NCBI RefSeq assembly: GCF_016469035.1
Contig: NZ_JAEHJZ010000010.1
Location: 124,001-188,000, forward strand
Length of the DNA: 64,000 nucleotides
Source: Gelidibacter salicanalis
GTDB lineage: Bacteria > Bacteroidota > Bacteroidia > Flavobacteriales > Flavobacteriaceae
Direction: 5' to 3'
Shown: positions 34,012 to 42,708 of the stretch, in pieces
Layout of the letters: every line of letters begins with the position of its first letter
Numbering within the stretch: the stretch's first letter is position 1
Notes under the pieces: model-generated
What the model saw: the letters and a program-made list of their open reading frames with translations, nothing else
What the model was told of the DNA's origin: nothing
Databases searched by the model: none
Translations under genes and position numbers: made by a program

Positions 34012-35151
34012 CTATGAATTTGAATTTATAAAATTAATAACTGTTGACGCGATGAATTCAATTTGATCATCGTCTAACTCCGTATGCATTGGTAAAGAAA
34101 TAACCTCCTTGACCAATTGATTGGTCACCGTAAAATCTTCCTCTTGATATCTAGAATCCTTATATGCCTTTTGAAGATGCAACGGAATTGGATAATACAC
34201 GCCACATGGAATACCCTTTTCATTTAAATGTTTTACCAAGGCATCTCTATTCACATCTTTAACTTTCAATGTATATTGGTGAAAGACGTGATTATCTTGC
34301 CCACCTTCTCTAAAAGGAGTTACAATACTCCCATGACCTTCAAACGCTTTATCATAAGCATCCGCAGCTTGTAATCGCGCTGCATTGTAGTTATCTAGAT
34401 GGGTTAATTTTGTGTTGAGAACTGCGGCCTGGATAGAATCCAAACGTGAATTCACACCCACCACATCATGATGGTAACGTTCATACATACCATGGTTAAC
34501 GATGCCTCGTAACTTATGAGCCAGAGCATCATCATTGGTAAAAATAGCACCACCATCACCATAACATCCTAAATTTTTAGAAGGAAAAAATGAAGTTGAG
34601 GCCACGTGTCCAATGGTTCCTAGCTTGGCTTTTCTACCATCACTATAAGTATAAGTGGCTCCAATAGCTTGCGCATTATCTTCTATCACAAATAAATTGT
34701 GTGCTTCCGCAATTTCCATAATGGCTTCCATATTGGCACATTGTCCAAATAAGTGTACCGGAACAATGGCTTTGGTTTTAGGAGTGATCGCTTTTTTAAT
34801 GGCGTCAATATCAATATTGAAAGTCTTCGGATCTACATCAACCAACACTGGGGTCAATTGCAACAAGGCAATCACCTCAACGGTAGCGGCAAATGTAAAA
34901 TCGGCAGTAATGACCTCGTCACCTGGTTTTAAATCCAAGCCCATCATGGCAATTTGTAAAGCATCCGTTCCATTCGCACAAGGAATGACGTGCTTTACAT
35001 CAAGATAGTTTTCTAATTTTTTCTGAAATCCGTGCACTTGTGGACCGTTAATATAGGCGGTGGTATCAAGTACTTGAGAAATGGACGCATCAACAACGTC
35101 TTTGATTTTTTGATATTGACCCTTAAGATCAACCATTTGTATATTTTTCAT
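34012..35151 (-). CDS. DegT/DnrJ/EryC1/StrS-family sugar aminotransferase
   Basis: 379 residues. It is a PLP-dependent aminotransferase acting on a keto group of a nucleotide sugar. The Schiff-base lysine is in TSFFPSKNLGCYGDGGAIFT. IPCANGTDALQIAMMGLDLKPGDEV and IEDNAQAIGATY (the PLP-ring Asp) are family hallmarks. The K-N-L-G-C-Y-G-D-G-G context resembles WbpE-type enzymes for diamino sugars, but substrate assignment from this is weak. It is first in an operon with galE and a secreted amidohydrolase. Its product probably feeds lipopolysaccharide or glycoprotein glycan synthesis. Confidence 0.92.
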   Translation of the reverse strand: MKNIQMVDLKGQYQKIKDVVDASISQVLDTTAYINGPQVHGFQKKLENYLDVKHVIPCANGTDALQIAMMGLDLKPGDEVITADFTFAATVEVIALLQLTPVLVDVDPKTFNIDIDAIKKAITPKTKAIVPVHLFGQCANMEAIMEIAEAHNLFVIEDNAQAIGATYTYSDGRKAKLGTIGHVASTSFFPSKNLGCYGDGGAIFTNDDALAHKLRGIVNHGMYERYHHDVVGVNSRLDSIQAAVLNTKLTHLDNYNAARLQAADAYDKAFEGHGSIVTPFREGGQDNHVFHQYTLKVKDVNRDALVKHLNEKGIPCGVYYPIPLHLQKAYKDSRYQEEDFTVTNQLVKEVISLPMHTELDDDQIEFIASTVINFINSNS

Positions 35152-35201
35152 CTAATTATTTGTAGTAATGAATAATTGAAACCCTAAGGTGTCATAACGA
35201 G

Positions 35202-35232
35202 CAAAATTACGAAATTGCGTGGCTTATACCAA
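35202..35232 (-). promoter_or_regulatory. predicted promoter for the DegT-galE-amidohydrolase operon
   Basis: Minus strand: TTG (35232-35230), 20 bases, TAATTTTG (35209-35202), an exact -7 box, 50 bases upstream of the DegT start. Confidence 0.55.
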
Positions 35233-35362
35233 TCATTCCTATAGGTTTAATTTCACTATTAGGCCTCCCCTGAATGGACGAAACACCCAACAGAATTGAA
35301 ATTGAAGGCCGTTTTCGATCAAAATAATAGAAAGAAATGTATTTTAGCGCAAATCATTTTTC

Positions 35363-36598
35363 TTGAAATTATTCTACAACATAGCACTTTATTGCACGGA
35401 ATTTTTACTTAAGATTCTCGCCTTATTTAATGATAAAATTAAATTAGGTGTCCAAGGGCGTCGTAACACGTTTCGTATTTTAAACGAACAGCTTTCAGCC
35501 AACGATAAAACCTTTTGGTTCCATTGCGCTTCTCTGGGTGAGTATGAACAAGGTTTGCCCATTTTTAAACATCTTAGAAAGGAATACCCAGATCATAAAA
35601 TTGTACTGACCTTCTTTTCGCCTTCAGGCTATGAAATTCGGAAAAACACGCCGGTTGCTGACGTTGTTGTTTATCTTCCTATGGATACAAATACCAATGC
35701 ACAACATTTTGTAGACATGGTAAAGCCTGAGCTGACTGTTTTTGTGAAGTATGATATTTGGCCCAATTATCTGAGCGAATTAAAAAAACGGAATTTAAGA
35801 GCCCTATTGGTATCTGCTGTTTTTAGGAAGGAGCAGCCTTATTTTAAGTTTTACGGCAGCATGATGCGCGATGCCTTAAGTACATTTGAACATATTTTTG
35901 TGCAGAACGAACATTCGAGAACCTTATTACGGTCGCTAAATTTCAACGATGTTACAGTGGCGGGAGACACGCGTTATGACCGCGTTTCAGATCAGTTGCA
36001 ACAAGACAATTCCTTAACTTTTATTGAGCAATTTAAAGATGGTAAGTTATGTGTGGTGATAGGAAGCTCTTGGCCCGAAGATGAGTCGCTCTTTGTGGCG
36101 TACATCAATTCTGTAAAGTCAAAAAACGTCAAATTCATCATAGCCCCCCATAATATCAAAAGTCAACAGATTGATAATTTTAAAGAGCAACTACAGAAGA
36201 AAACTGTGTTGTTTTCAGAAAAAAATGGCAAGGATCTGTCAGAGTATGATGTCTTCCTGGTCGACACGATTGGCATATTAAGCAAAGTTTACAGTTATGC
36301 TGACATTGCTTATGTGGGTGGGGCTATGGGGCACACTGGTTTACATAACATTTTAGAACCTGCAGTATTTGGGGCGCCTATACTTATTGGGAACAACTAC
36401 AGCAAGTTTCCAGAAGCTTTTGAAATGATTGCTCATGGCGGGGTTATTGCAGTCAACAACAGTTTAGAATTAAGGTCCACACTTGATGAGTTGATTGAAA
36501 ACACTCAGAGGCGGCACGATTTAGGCTGCTTAAACGCTACTTATATAAAAAATCATCGGGGTGCTGTCATCCAAATTATGGATTACATACGTACATAG
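35363..36598 (+). CDS. waaA: 3-deoxy-D-manno-octulosonic acid (Kdo) transferase
   Basis: 411 residues. It transfers Kdo from CMP-Kdo to the lipid A precursor at the inner membrane. It has an N-terminal hydrophobic anchor and LGVQGRRNTF, then FWFHCASLGEYEQGLPIFKHL with the catalytic Glu, the FFSPSGYEIRKNTP segment, and the C-terminal GT-B half (DIAYVGGAMGHTGLHNILEPAVFGAPILIG). Start choice: the TTG at 35363 gives this full N-terminal anchor and no better ATG exists before the conserved region. It is divergent from the sugar-aminotransferase operon. Confidence 0.94.
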   Translation: MKLFYNIALYCTEFLLKILALFNDKIKLGVQGRRNTFRILNEQLSANDKTFWFHCASLGEYEQGLPIFKHLRKEYPDHKIVLTFFSPSGYEIRKNTPVADVVVYLPMDTNTNAQHFVDMVKPELTVFVKYDIWPNYLSELKKRNLRALLVSAVFRKEQPYFKFYGSMMRDALSTFEHIFVQNEHSRTLLRSLNFNDVTVAGDTRYDRVSDQLQQDNSLTFIEQFKDGKLCVVIGSSWPEDESLFVAYINSVKSKNVKFIIAPHNIKSQQIDNFKEQLQKKTVLFSEKNGKDLSEYDVFLVDTIGILSKVYSYADIAYVGGAMGHTGLHNILEPAVFGAPILIGNNYSKFPEAFEMIAHGGVIAVNNSLELRSTLDELIENTQRRHDLGCLNATYIKNHRGAVIQIMDYIRT

Positions 36599-36640
36599 AA
36601 TGCGAAACGACACGAAGGTCTTAAATAAATGTTAAAGCAT

Positions 36641-36673
36641 TTGTTGGAGACGTCCTGAAGTTTTATAAATTTG
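36641..36673 (+). promoter_or_regulatory. predicted promoter for the small repetitive lipoprotein
   Basis: TTG (36644-36646; a second TTG at 36641), 19 bases, TAAATTTG (36666-36673), an exact consensus match 28 bases upstream of the start codon. Confidence 0.6.
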
Positions 36674-36701
36674 CAATTACATTAACACTAAAACAATAAC
36701 A

Positions 36702-37007
36702 ATGAAAAAATTATTATTAAGTACTGTCTTGGTTGTCGCGCTAGGTTTATCTTTCACTTCATGTAGAGAAACAGAAAACAAAGCAGACGATATGGATGAC
36801 GCTATTGAAAACGCAACGGATGATGCTGCAGACGCATTAGACGATGCTGGTAAAGCTATTGATGACGCTGCTGATGATGTTTCTGACAAAACTGAAGGTG
36901 CTTTAGAGAAAGCGGGGAAAGCTATTGACAATGCAACAAATGAAGTTAAAGAAGCAGGAAAAGCTATTGACGGAGCTGCAAAAGAAGTTGTTGGAGACGA
37001 TAACTAA
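36702..37007 (+). CDS. small Ala/Asp/Lys-rich repetitive lipoprotein
   Basis: 101 residues. The signal peptide ends in LSFTSC, with Cys21 the likely lipidation site. The mature 80 residues are almost entirely Asp, Ala, Lys, Glu, Asn and Thr, with a recurring 11-residue-type motif (AGKAIDDAADDV, AGKAIDNATNEV, AGKAIDGAAKEV). Such 11-mer amphipathic helical repeats recall LEA/YtxH-like stress proteins. An envelope-anchored stress or spacer role is inference. The gene has its own consensus promoter and terminator, so it is a free-standing unit, perhaps highly expressed. Confidence 0.8.
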   Translation: MKKLLLSTVLVVALGLSFTSCRETENKADDMDDAIENATDDAADALDDAGKAIDDAADDVSDKTEGALEKAGKAIDNATNEVKEAGKAIDGAAKEVVGDDN

Positions 37008-37031
37008 TTCAATGCGTAGTTAAACATATGA

Positions 37032-37059
37032 AGACCTAACTTTTAGTTGGGTCTTTTTT
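37032..37059 (+). terminator. terminator of the small lipoprotein gene
   Basis: AGACCTAAC-TTTTA-GTTGGGTCT (9-bp stem with one G-T pair) followed by a T-run, 24 bases after the stop. Confidence 0.85.
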
Positions 37060-37071
37060 TGGTAGTATTTT

Positions 37072-37113
37072 TTAAAACAAAAAACCCTGACAATCATTTG
37101 ATTATCAGGGTTT
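37072..37113 (-). terminator. terminator of the tRNA-Gly/tRNA-Leu unit
   Basis: Minus strand: AAACCCTGA ... TCAGGGTTT with an extended inner stem, followed by TTTTTTGTTTT. It begins three bases after the tRNA-Leu 3' end. Confidence 0.8.
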
Positions 37114-37115
37114 AG

Positions 37116-37199
37116 TACTCAAGGCGGGACTTGAACCCGCACGTCCTAATGGACACAGGATTTTAAGTCCGGCGTGTCTACCAATTCCACCACTTGAGC
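37116..37199 (-). tRNA. tRNA-Leu (anticodon TAA)
   Basis: 84 nt with a long variable arm. The anticodon loop CTTAAAA gives TAA; the D-loop (TGGTGGAATTGGTAGACAC) and T-loop (GGTTCAAGTCC) are normal. The acceptor stem is GCTCAAG/CTTGAGT, with a G-T first pair. The 3' CCA is not encoded. It lies 74 bases downstream of tRNA-Gly and shares its transcript. Confidence 0.95.
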
Positions 37200-37273
37200 A
37201 GCTATACAAAGTATTCATTGTTAAAACAATGTTCCGCAGCAGCGGAATCATACTTTTGTTTTCTTTTGGTATG

Positions 37274-37346
37274 AGCGAAAAACGGGATTCGAACCCGCGA
37301 CCTCCACCTTGGCAAGGTGGCGCTCTACCAGCTGAGCTATTTTCGC
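37274..37346 (-). tRNA. tRNA-Gly (anticodon GCC)
   Basis: 73 nt. The anticodon loop TTGCCAA gives GCC; the acceptor stem is GCGAAAA/TTTTCGC; the D-arm (AGCTCAGCTGGTAGAGC) and T-arm (GCGGGTTCGAATCCCGT) are canonical. The CCA is not encoded. Confidence 0.96.
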
Positions 37347-37400
37347 GTTGTAATTAATAAACTAAGAACTTTGCTCCCGAGGTCTATCGGTTTGCGAGGG

Positions 37401-37429
37401 CAAATTTAATATATTTCTTAGATATGCAA
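37401..37429 (-). promoter_or_regulatory. predicted promoter for the tRNA-Gly/tRNA-Leu unit
   Basis: Minus strand: TTG (37429-37427), 18 bases, TAAATTTG (37408-37401), about 55 bases upstream of tRNA-Gly. Confidence 0.5.
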
Positions 37430-37459
37430 AGCCTTTTAAGCAAAAAAAAGATAAAAAAT

Positions 37460-40072
37460 TTATGCCCGTTTCTTTTTCAGCAACATACGTTTAATCTCAT
37501 TCAACTTCATGAGGGCCTCAACGGGCGTCAATACGTCAATGTCAAGATTTACAATTTCTTCCTTAATTTGTTCTAAAAGAGGATCATCCAAATTAAAAAA
37601 GCTCAACTGCATATCATTCTCGAGTGTTTTTACCTTATTGGTCAACTCTTCACTGCTATGGGATTTTTCCAACTGCTTCAAAATTTTATTCGCCCTATGG
37701 ATGACTTGTTGTGGCATTCCTGCCATTTTAGCAACGTGAATACCAAAACTATGTTCACTACCCCCTTCAACCAACTTTCTTAAGAACAGTACATTATTTT
37801 TTAACTCCTTTACAGAGACATTGAAATTTTTAATGCGCGAAAAGGTTTCGGTCATTTCATTTAACTCGTGGTAATGTGTCGCAAATAAGGTTTTTGCCTT
37901 ACTTGGATGCTCGTGCAAATACTCGCTAATGGCCCAAGCAATAGAAATCCCATCATAGGTACTTGTACCCCGACCAATTTCATCTAGCAGCACTAAACTG
38001 CGGTCAGAAATATTGTTCAAAATGGAAGCCGTCTCGTTCATTTCAACCATAAAGGTCGATTCGCCCATCGAAATATTATCGCTGGCCCCTACTCTGGTAA
38101 AAATCTTATCAGTCAATCCTATTGTAGCAGCATCCGCAGGAACAAAACTTCCCATTTGCGCCAATAAGACAATCAATGCAGTTTGCCGTAAAATAGCCGA
38201 CTTACCAGACATGTTAGGTCCCGTAATCATAATGATTTGCTGCTGCTCCCTATCTAAATAAAGATCATTGGCAATATAAGGCTCGCCATGTGGTAATTGC
38301 TTTTCAATAACGGGATGCCTTCCGTTTTTAATTTCCAGCGTATAGCTTTCGTTAATTTCCGGACGTGCGTACTTATTGTCATACGCCAATTGCGCAAAGC
38401 CACATAAACAATCCAATTGCGCTATAAGGGCCGAATTTTTTTGTACAGGTTTGATAAACTGACCAATCCACAGTACCAATTCAGAAAACAATTGCTGCTC
38501 AATCGCCAATATGCGCTCTTCAGCGCCTAGTATTTTGGTTTCGTATTCTTTCAGCTCTTCAGTAATATAACGCTCTGCACTTACCAAAGTCTGTTTCCTG
38601 ATCCAATGCGCTGGCACCTTATCTTTATGGGTATGGCGCACTTCTATATAATATCCAAACACATTATTGGAGGCTATTTTAAGCGAGGTGATGCCCGTTA
38701 GCTTACTTTCACGATCCAACATGGCATCCAAATAATCTTTACCTGATGTAGACAACGCTCTCAGGTCTTTTAGTTCTGCAGAAAAATCAGAAGCAATGGT
38801 ATTTCCTTTTAAAATATTGACCGGCGCTTCTTCATTTAAAGTGGCTTTTATGCGTTGGCGCAATTCTTCACAAAGTTCCAAGCTGTTCCCAATATGCTGC
38901 AGTGCCTTATTATTAGTGTTTTGCGTAAGTGTTTTTATAGGTACAATCGCTTCCAATGCGTTTTTTAACTGTACCACTTCCCTTGGACTAATTTTAACCG
39001 TTGCTACTTTAGAAATAAGACGCTCAATATCGCCAATATGCTTGATCTGATTTTGAATTTTCTTTAAAACAATAGCATCATCATAAAGATATTGCACCAC
39101 TTCATGCCGCTGATTGATCTTATCAATGCTAATGAGTGGCAATGCCAACCAACGTTTCAACAAACGGCCTCCCATAGGTGAAATGGTCCTGTCGATAACA
39201 TCTATCAGCGTTACAGCATTTTGATTGTACGATTGGTAAAGTTCCAGGTTTTTAATGGTAAAGCGATCCATCCACACATGGTCATTTTGTGTAACGCGCT
39301 GAATGGTGGTAATATGTTGTAATTTATGGTGCTGTGTTTCACTTAAATAATGCAAAACAGCTCCTGCCGCGACAATGCCTTCAAACAAATCTTCAATTCC
39401 AAACCCCTTTAACGATTTGGTTTGAAAATGCTTGAGCAAGGTTTCTGTAGCATAATCGTCCTGAAACACCCAATCCTCCATAAAGAACGTATGGAACTCA
39501 TTACCAAACATAGTTTTAAACTCATTCCGCTTAGGCTTTGACACCAACACTTCACTAGGCCTAAAATTTTGGAGCAACTTATCAATATATTCAGAATTAC
39601 CTTGAGACACTAAAAACTCGCCTGTTGAAACATCTAAAAAGGCAACGCCAACTTGATTTTTACCAAAACAGACGGCTGCTAAAAAGTTGTTGGATTTGGA
39701 GTGCAGGATATCATCATTTAAAGCGACACCTGGCGTTACTAATTCTGTAACACCCCGTTTTACGATGGTTTTGGTTTGCTTAGGGTCTTCCAACTGATCA
39801 CATATAGCGACCCGGCATCCTGCCTTTACTAATTTAGGTAGATAGTTGTTCAGAGAGTGGTGTGGAAATCCTGCCAATTCAATTTCACTTTCACTTCCTG
39901 CACCTCGTTTGGTTAGAATAATGTCCAATATTTTGGAGGCTTTTACCGCATCTTCCCCAAAGGTTTCATAAAAATCGCCCACTCTAAAAAGCAATAAAGC
40001 GTCAGGATACTTTGCTTTAATAGCATTGTACTGTTTCATTAACGGGGTTTCTTTTTTTACGTTCTTAGCCAA
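37460..40072 (-). CDS. mutS: DNA mismatch repair protein MutS
   Basis: 870 residues, full length. It recognises mismatches and small loops and signals to MutL. The mismatch-binding Phe-x-Glu-like motif is in [14 protein letters not shown] (about residues 29-42). The ATPase core shows Walker [26 protein letters not shown], Walker [17 protein letters not shown] and the ATHYHEL signature. The C-terminal dimerisation helices end KKKRA. It is a single gene flanked by tRNAs downstream and a mobile repeat upstream. Confidence 0.98.
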   Translation of the reverse strand: MAKNVKKETPLMKQYNAIKAKYPDALLLFRVGDFYETFGEDAVKASKILDIILTKRGAGSESEIELAGFPHHSLNNYLPKLVKAGCRVAICDQLEDPKQTKTIVKRGVTELVTPGVALNDDILHSKSNNFLAAVCFGKNQVGVAFLDVSTGEFLVSQGNSEYIDKLLQNFRPSEVLVSKPKRNEFKTMFGNEFHTFFMEDWVFQDDYATETLLKHFQTKSLKGFGIEDLFEGIVAAGAVLHYLSETQHHKLQHITTIQRVTQNDHVWMDRFTIKNLELYQSYNQNAVTLIDVIDRTISPMGGRLLKRWLALPLISIDKINQRHEVVQYLYDDAIVLKKIQNQIKHIGDIERLISKVATVKISPREVVQLKNALEAIVPIKTLTQNTNNKALQHIGNSLELCEELRQRIKATLNEEAPVNILKGNTIASDFSAELKDLRALSTSGKDYLDAMLDRESKLTGITSLKIASNNVFGYYIEVRHTHKDKVPAHWIRKQTLVSAERYITEELKEYETKILGAEERILAIEQQLFSELVLWIGQFIKPVQKNSALIAQLDCLCGFAQLAYDNKYARPEINESYTLEIKNGRHPVIEKQLPHGEPYIANDLYLDREQQQIIMITGPNMSGKSAILRQTALIVLLAQMGSFVPADAATIGLTDKIFTRVGASDNISMGESTFMVEMNETASILNNISDRSLVLLDEIGRGTSTYDGISIAWAISEYLHEHPSKAKTLFATHYHELNEMTETFSRIKNFNVSVKELKNNVLFLRKLVEGGSEHSFGIHVAKMAGMPQQVIHRANKILKQLEKSHSSEELTNKVKTLENDMQLSFFNLDDPLLEQIKEEIVNLDIDVLTPVEALMKLNEIKRMLLKKKRA

Positions 40073-40176
40073 TGGATTTCTGTTTTAAGTGGTATTTTTG
40101 CCCTAAATATCAGGATCGCTAAGGTACTTATAATTTGAAGGTTTGGAAAATGGAGACCTTAATATTTATTTACAAT
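40073..40176. other. gap upstream of mutS, left of mobile repeat copy D
   Basis: 104 bases of AT-rich sequence that must contain the mutS promoter. I see no consensus -7 box. The rest of the 435-bp mutS-trmH gap is occupied by mobile repeat copy D. Confidence 0.5.
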
Positions 40177-40434
40177 TGGTATTGTCCAATAAAGAACTAA
40201 GACCCTGCCTCGCCGGCAGGCAGGCGCTACGCTTATAGTCCCGATGGCTATCGGGAAAGGAACAAAGATTTAATTATAACTGACTGACTGACAATCGTTA
40301 TTATAAAAGAAATTTGTCCAATCACTCTAAGTAACATTGGTTTCAAAAAGCAAGGTATCATTTTTAAAATCTCGTAGCACATCTTGCTTTGATAGGATTG
40401 GTAAACTTTTTATTTTTTTCATCGAACACTCATG
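40177..40434 (+). mobile_element. MITE-like element, copy D (258 bp), with near-perfect 9-bp duplication
   Basis: It aligns end to end with copies A-C: left end TGGTATTGTCCAATAAAG, a GC-rich internal palindrome (CCTGCCTCGCCGGCAGGCAGG), CCCGATGGCTATCGGG, CCAATCACTCTAAGTAACAT, and right end CGAACACTCATG. Flanks ATTTACAAT (40168-40176) and ATTTACAAA (40435-40443) agree at 8 of 9 positions, as expected for a target duplication. On the minus strand, the residual frame encodes KSLPILSKQDVLRDFKNDTL, homologous to that of copy B. Confidence 0.82.
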
Positions 40435-40507
40435 ATTTACAAATAATACAAAAATAAGAGTCACAATACATGAAATTCGTGCATCTGGGGCAAAAACAAT
40501 CACTGAC

Positions 40508-41044
40508 ATGCGAAAACTAAAAAATAGCGAACTCGACCGATTAAGCGTTGACGAATTTAAAAGTAAGGACAAAACACCACTTATTATTGTTTTGGACAAT
40601 ATTAGAAGCTTAAACAATATTGGCTCTGTTTTCAGAACGAGCGATGCTTTTTTGGTTGAAAAAATTTATCTGTGTGGCATTACAGCAACACCCCCTCATA
40701 AAGACATTCATAAGACCGCGTTGGGAAGTACAGAAACGGTAGCTTGGGAATATGCAGAAAACACCATGGAGGTTATTGAAGAATTAAAATCCGAAGGGAT
40801 AATTGTTGCCGCTATAGAACAAGCTGAAAACGCAACCATGCTTAACGAATTCCAACCTGAACGAAATCAAAAATACGCCTTGGTTTTTGGGAACGAAGTT
40901 AAGGGTGTGGCTCAACAAGTGGTCAGTGCCAGTGATGTCATTTTAGAAATTCCGCAATTCGGAACCAAACACTCGTTGAACATCTCAGTGAGTTGTGGGG
41001 TGGTAGTTTGGGATATTTTTGCGAAGATGAACGTTGGGCATTAA
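40508..41044 (+). CDS. SpoU/TrmH-family RNA 2'-O-methyltransferase
   Basis: 178 residues. It uses S-adenosylmethionine to methylate a ribose in tRNA or rRNA. All three SpoU motifs are present: VLDNIRSLNNIGSVFRTSDAF with the catalytic Asn/Arg, YALVFGNEVKGV, and IPQFGTKHSLNISVSCGVVVWD. At this size it lacks the N-terminal L30-like domain of RlmB, so it is closer to small TrmH- or TrmL-like enzymes. The target nucleotide is unknown. Confidence 0.9.
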   Translation: MRKLKNSELDRLSVDEFKSKDKTPLIIVLDNIRSLNNIGSVFRTSDAFLVEKIYLCGITATPPHKDIHKTALGSTETVAWEYAENTMEVIEELKSEGIIVAAIEQAENATMLNEFQPERNQKYALVFGNEVKGVAQQVVSASDVILEIPQFGTKHSLNISVSCGVVVWDIFAKMNVGH

Positions 41045-41153
41045 AGCTTTGAAAATGCTTTTAAAACGCAAGGACGAAATGTTTTTAATAAATTTTTCAG
41101 GATTCCCCCTCTTAATTCTAACTACTTAATACTATGTACTTAATACTCTGTAC

Positions 41154-42293
41154 TTAACGACAAATCTCCCCCAGCACCCATAAATAATCTTGGCGATTCT
41201 CTACAAAGTCACGATCTGAAATATCAATAATTTTGACGTTGAATTCTGTTTGATTTTTTAGAAATTCCAAGTACCCCGCATTGATTTTTTCGAGATAGGA
41301 GTTTTCAATATTCTGTTCGTAATCACGACCCCGCTTTTTGATATTAGCTTGCAAACGTTCTGTATTTTGATACAGATACACATACAAATCAGGTTTTGTA
41401 ATATCTTTATACATCAGATAGAATAGCTTCCTGTACAATCTAAATTCATCCTCAGGCAGCGTAATCTTCGAAAAAATCAGCGATTTATAAATATCATAAT
41501 CACTCACCATAAAATCCTTAAACAAATCCAATTGTGATAGATCATCACTGATTTGCTGGTACCGATCGGCCAAAAAAGACATCTCTAAAGTAAAGGCGTA
41601 CCGTTGTGGCTCTTCGTAAAATTTCGGTAAAAACGGATTGTCCGCAAAACGTTCCAAAATCAGTTTGGCATTAAACTCGTTAGAAATTTGATGCGCTAAA
41701 CTTGTTTTACCAGCCCCAATATTTCCTTCTATGGCAATATAATTGTAATTACCAAAACAGTAATTTTTCATCGGGTTTTTCAACCAAATGTTCATGGCCT
41801 CAATATTACTGTCGTCTTCACAGCCTTCTAAAAGTTCAACCACTGATTTTTCAAACTTGGGATGCACCACTTTTGAAGCAATATCATTGAGGGGTTGCAA
41901 GACAAACTTACGATTGTGCATTTGTGGATGTGGTACTGTGATCAATTCTGATGTTATAATCTCATCATCATAAAAAATAACGTCCAAATCAATAGTGCGC
42001 GACTCATAACCTGCACCTGAATGTCTTGTGCGGCCAAGTCTGGTTTCAATAGCAAGAAGCTTACGCATCACCTGTTCCGCAGAAAATTGCGTTTCTACAA
42101 AAACACAGGTATTCAGAAAATCTTCAGTAGCACTACCGGTTTCAAAACCCAATGCCGGCGTGTTATAAACACGGGCAATGATATTTATCTTTCCAATAGT
42201 TTTAAAAATAAGGTCAATAGCATCTTGCAGGTGCTTCAATCTGTCGCCTTTATTACTACCAAGTGCAATGTAAACTAAGTGAGGTTGATCCAT
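41154..42293 (-). CDS. folK: HPPK-deoxynucleoside kinase bifunctional fusion
   Basis: 379 residues from ATG 42293 (MDQPHLVYIALGSNKGDR). Residues 1-155 are a complete 6-hydroxymethyl-7,8-dihydropterin pyrophosphokinase: YIALGSNKGDR, RTRHSGAGYESRTIDLDVIF and VPHPQMHNRKFVLQPL. Residues 184-379 are a complete deoxynucleoside kinase: IAIEGNIGAGKTSLA P-loop, DIYKSLIF and the lid KKRGRDYEQNIENSY. A roughly 25-residue linker joins them without a stop. HPPK is a step in folate synthesis; the dNK half salvages deoxynucleosides. I recall such fusions reported in aquatic Bacteroidota, so it is probably lineage-wide. Confidence 0.93.
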   Translation of the reverse strand: MDQPHLVYIALGSNKGDRLKHLQDAIDLIFKTIGKINIIARVYNTPALGFETGSATEDFLNTCVFVETQFSAEQVMRKLLAIETRLGRTRHSGAGYESRTIDLDVIFYDDEIITSELITVPHPQMHNRKFVLQPLNDIASKVVHPKFEKSVVELLEGCEDDSNIEAMNIWLKNPMKNYCFGNYNYIAIEGNIGAGKTSLAHQISNEFNAKLILERFADNPFLPKFYEEPQRYAFTLEMSFLADRYQQISDDLSQLDLFKDFMVSDYDIYKSLIFSKITLPEDEFRLYRKLFYLMYKDITKPDLYVYLYQNTERLQANIKKRGRDYEQNIENSYLEKINAGYLEFLKNQTEFNVKIIDISDRDFVENRQDYLWVLGEICR

Positions 42294-42708
42294 AATTACC
42301 GCCAAAAATAAAGAAAACAAAATCACTTTGTAATAAATTCAAGGCTAAAAAATCATTTTAAAAACCATACCTCGTGGAAAAATTCAAATTAAATTTATAT
42401 TTTTTTTTACGACCGTTTACTTCAACTATATTTGTCTATTCTAAAGTCTTGATTGGGACAATTTTAGAGCTACCGCCGTTGTTATGTTTGTTTTTAGACC
42501 AAAATTGTAGTGTTAAAATTATATGTTATGCTGTTTTGTGGTATCATTTTCAATCATTTAAAATTTGAGGTTATGAGCACTTAAGCAATTGAAAACCGCT
42601 AAAGTTTTATTAAACTTTAAGGCTAACCCATCTTTTAAAATAAACATTACGTATATATACTTACTGAACTATCTATCTTAATTATAAAAGTAATAACTAA
42701 ATTTTTCA
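42294..42708. other. 415-bp divergent region with promoter-like site
   Basis: There is no convincing gene. A -7-like TATATTTG sits at 42427-42434 (plus strand) without a clear TTG at the right distance. If used, it would give the AsmA gene a leader of about 270 bases. The short open frame at 42374 starts with GTG before this site and has no family features. Confidence 0.45.

Noticed and set aside
42374-42568. 64-residue frame in the AsmA leader
   Set aside because: It starts with GTG before the promoter-like site, is hydrophobic and Phe-rich as AT-rich noise tends to be, and matches no family.
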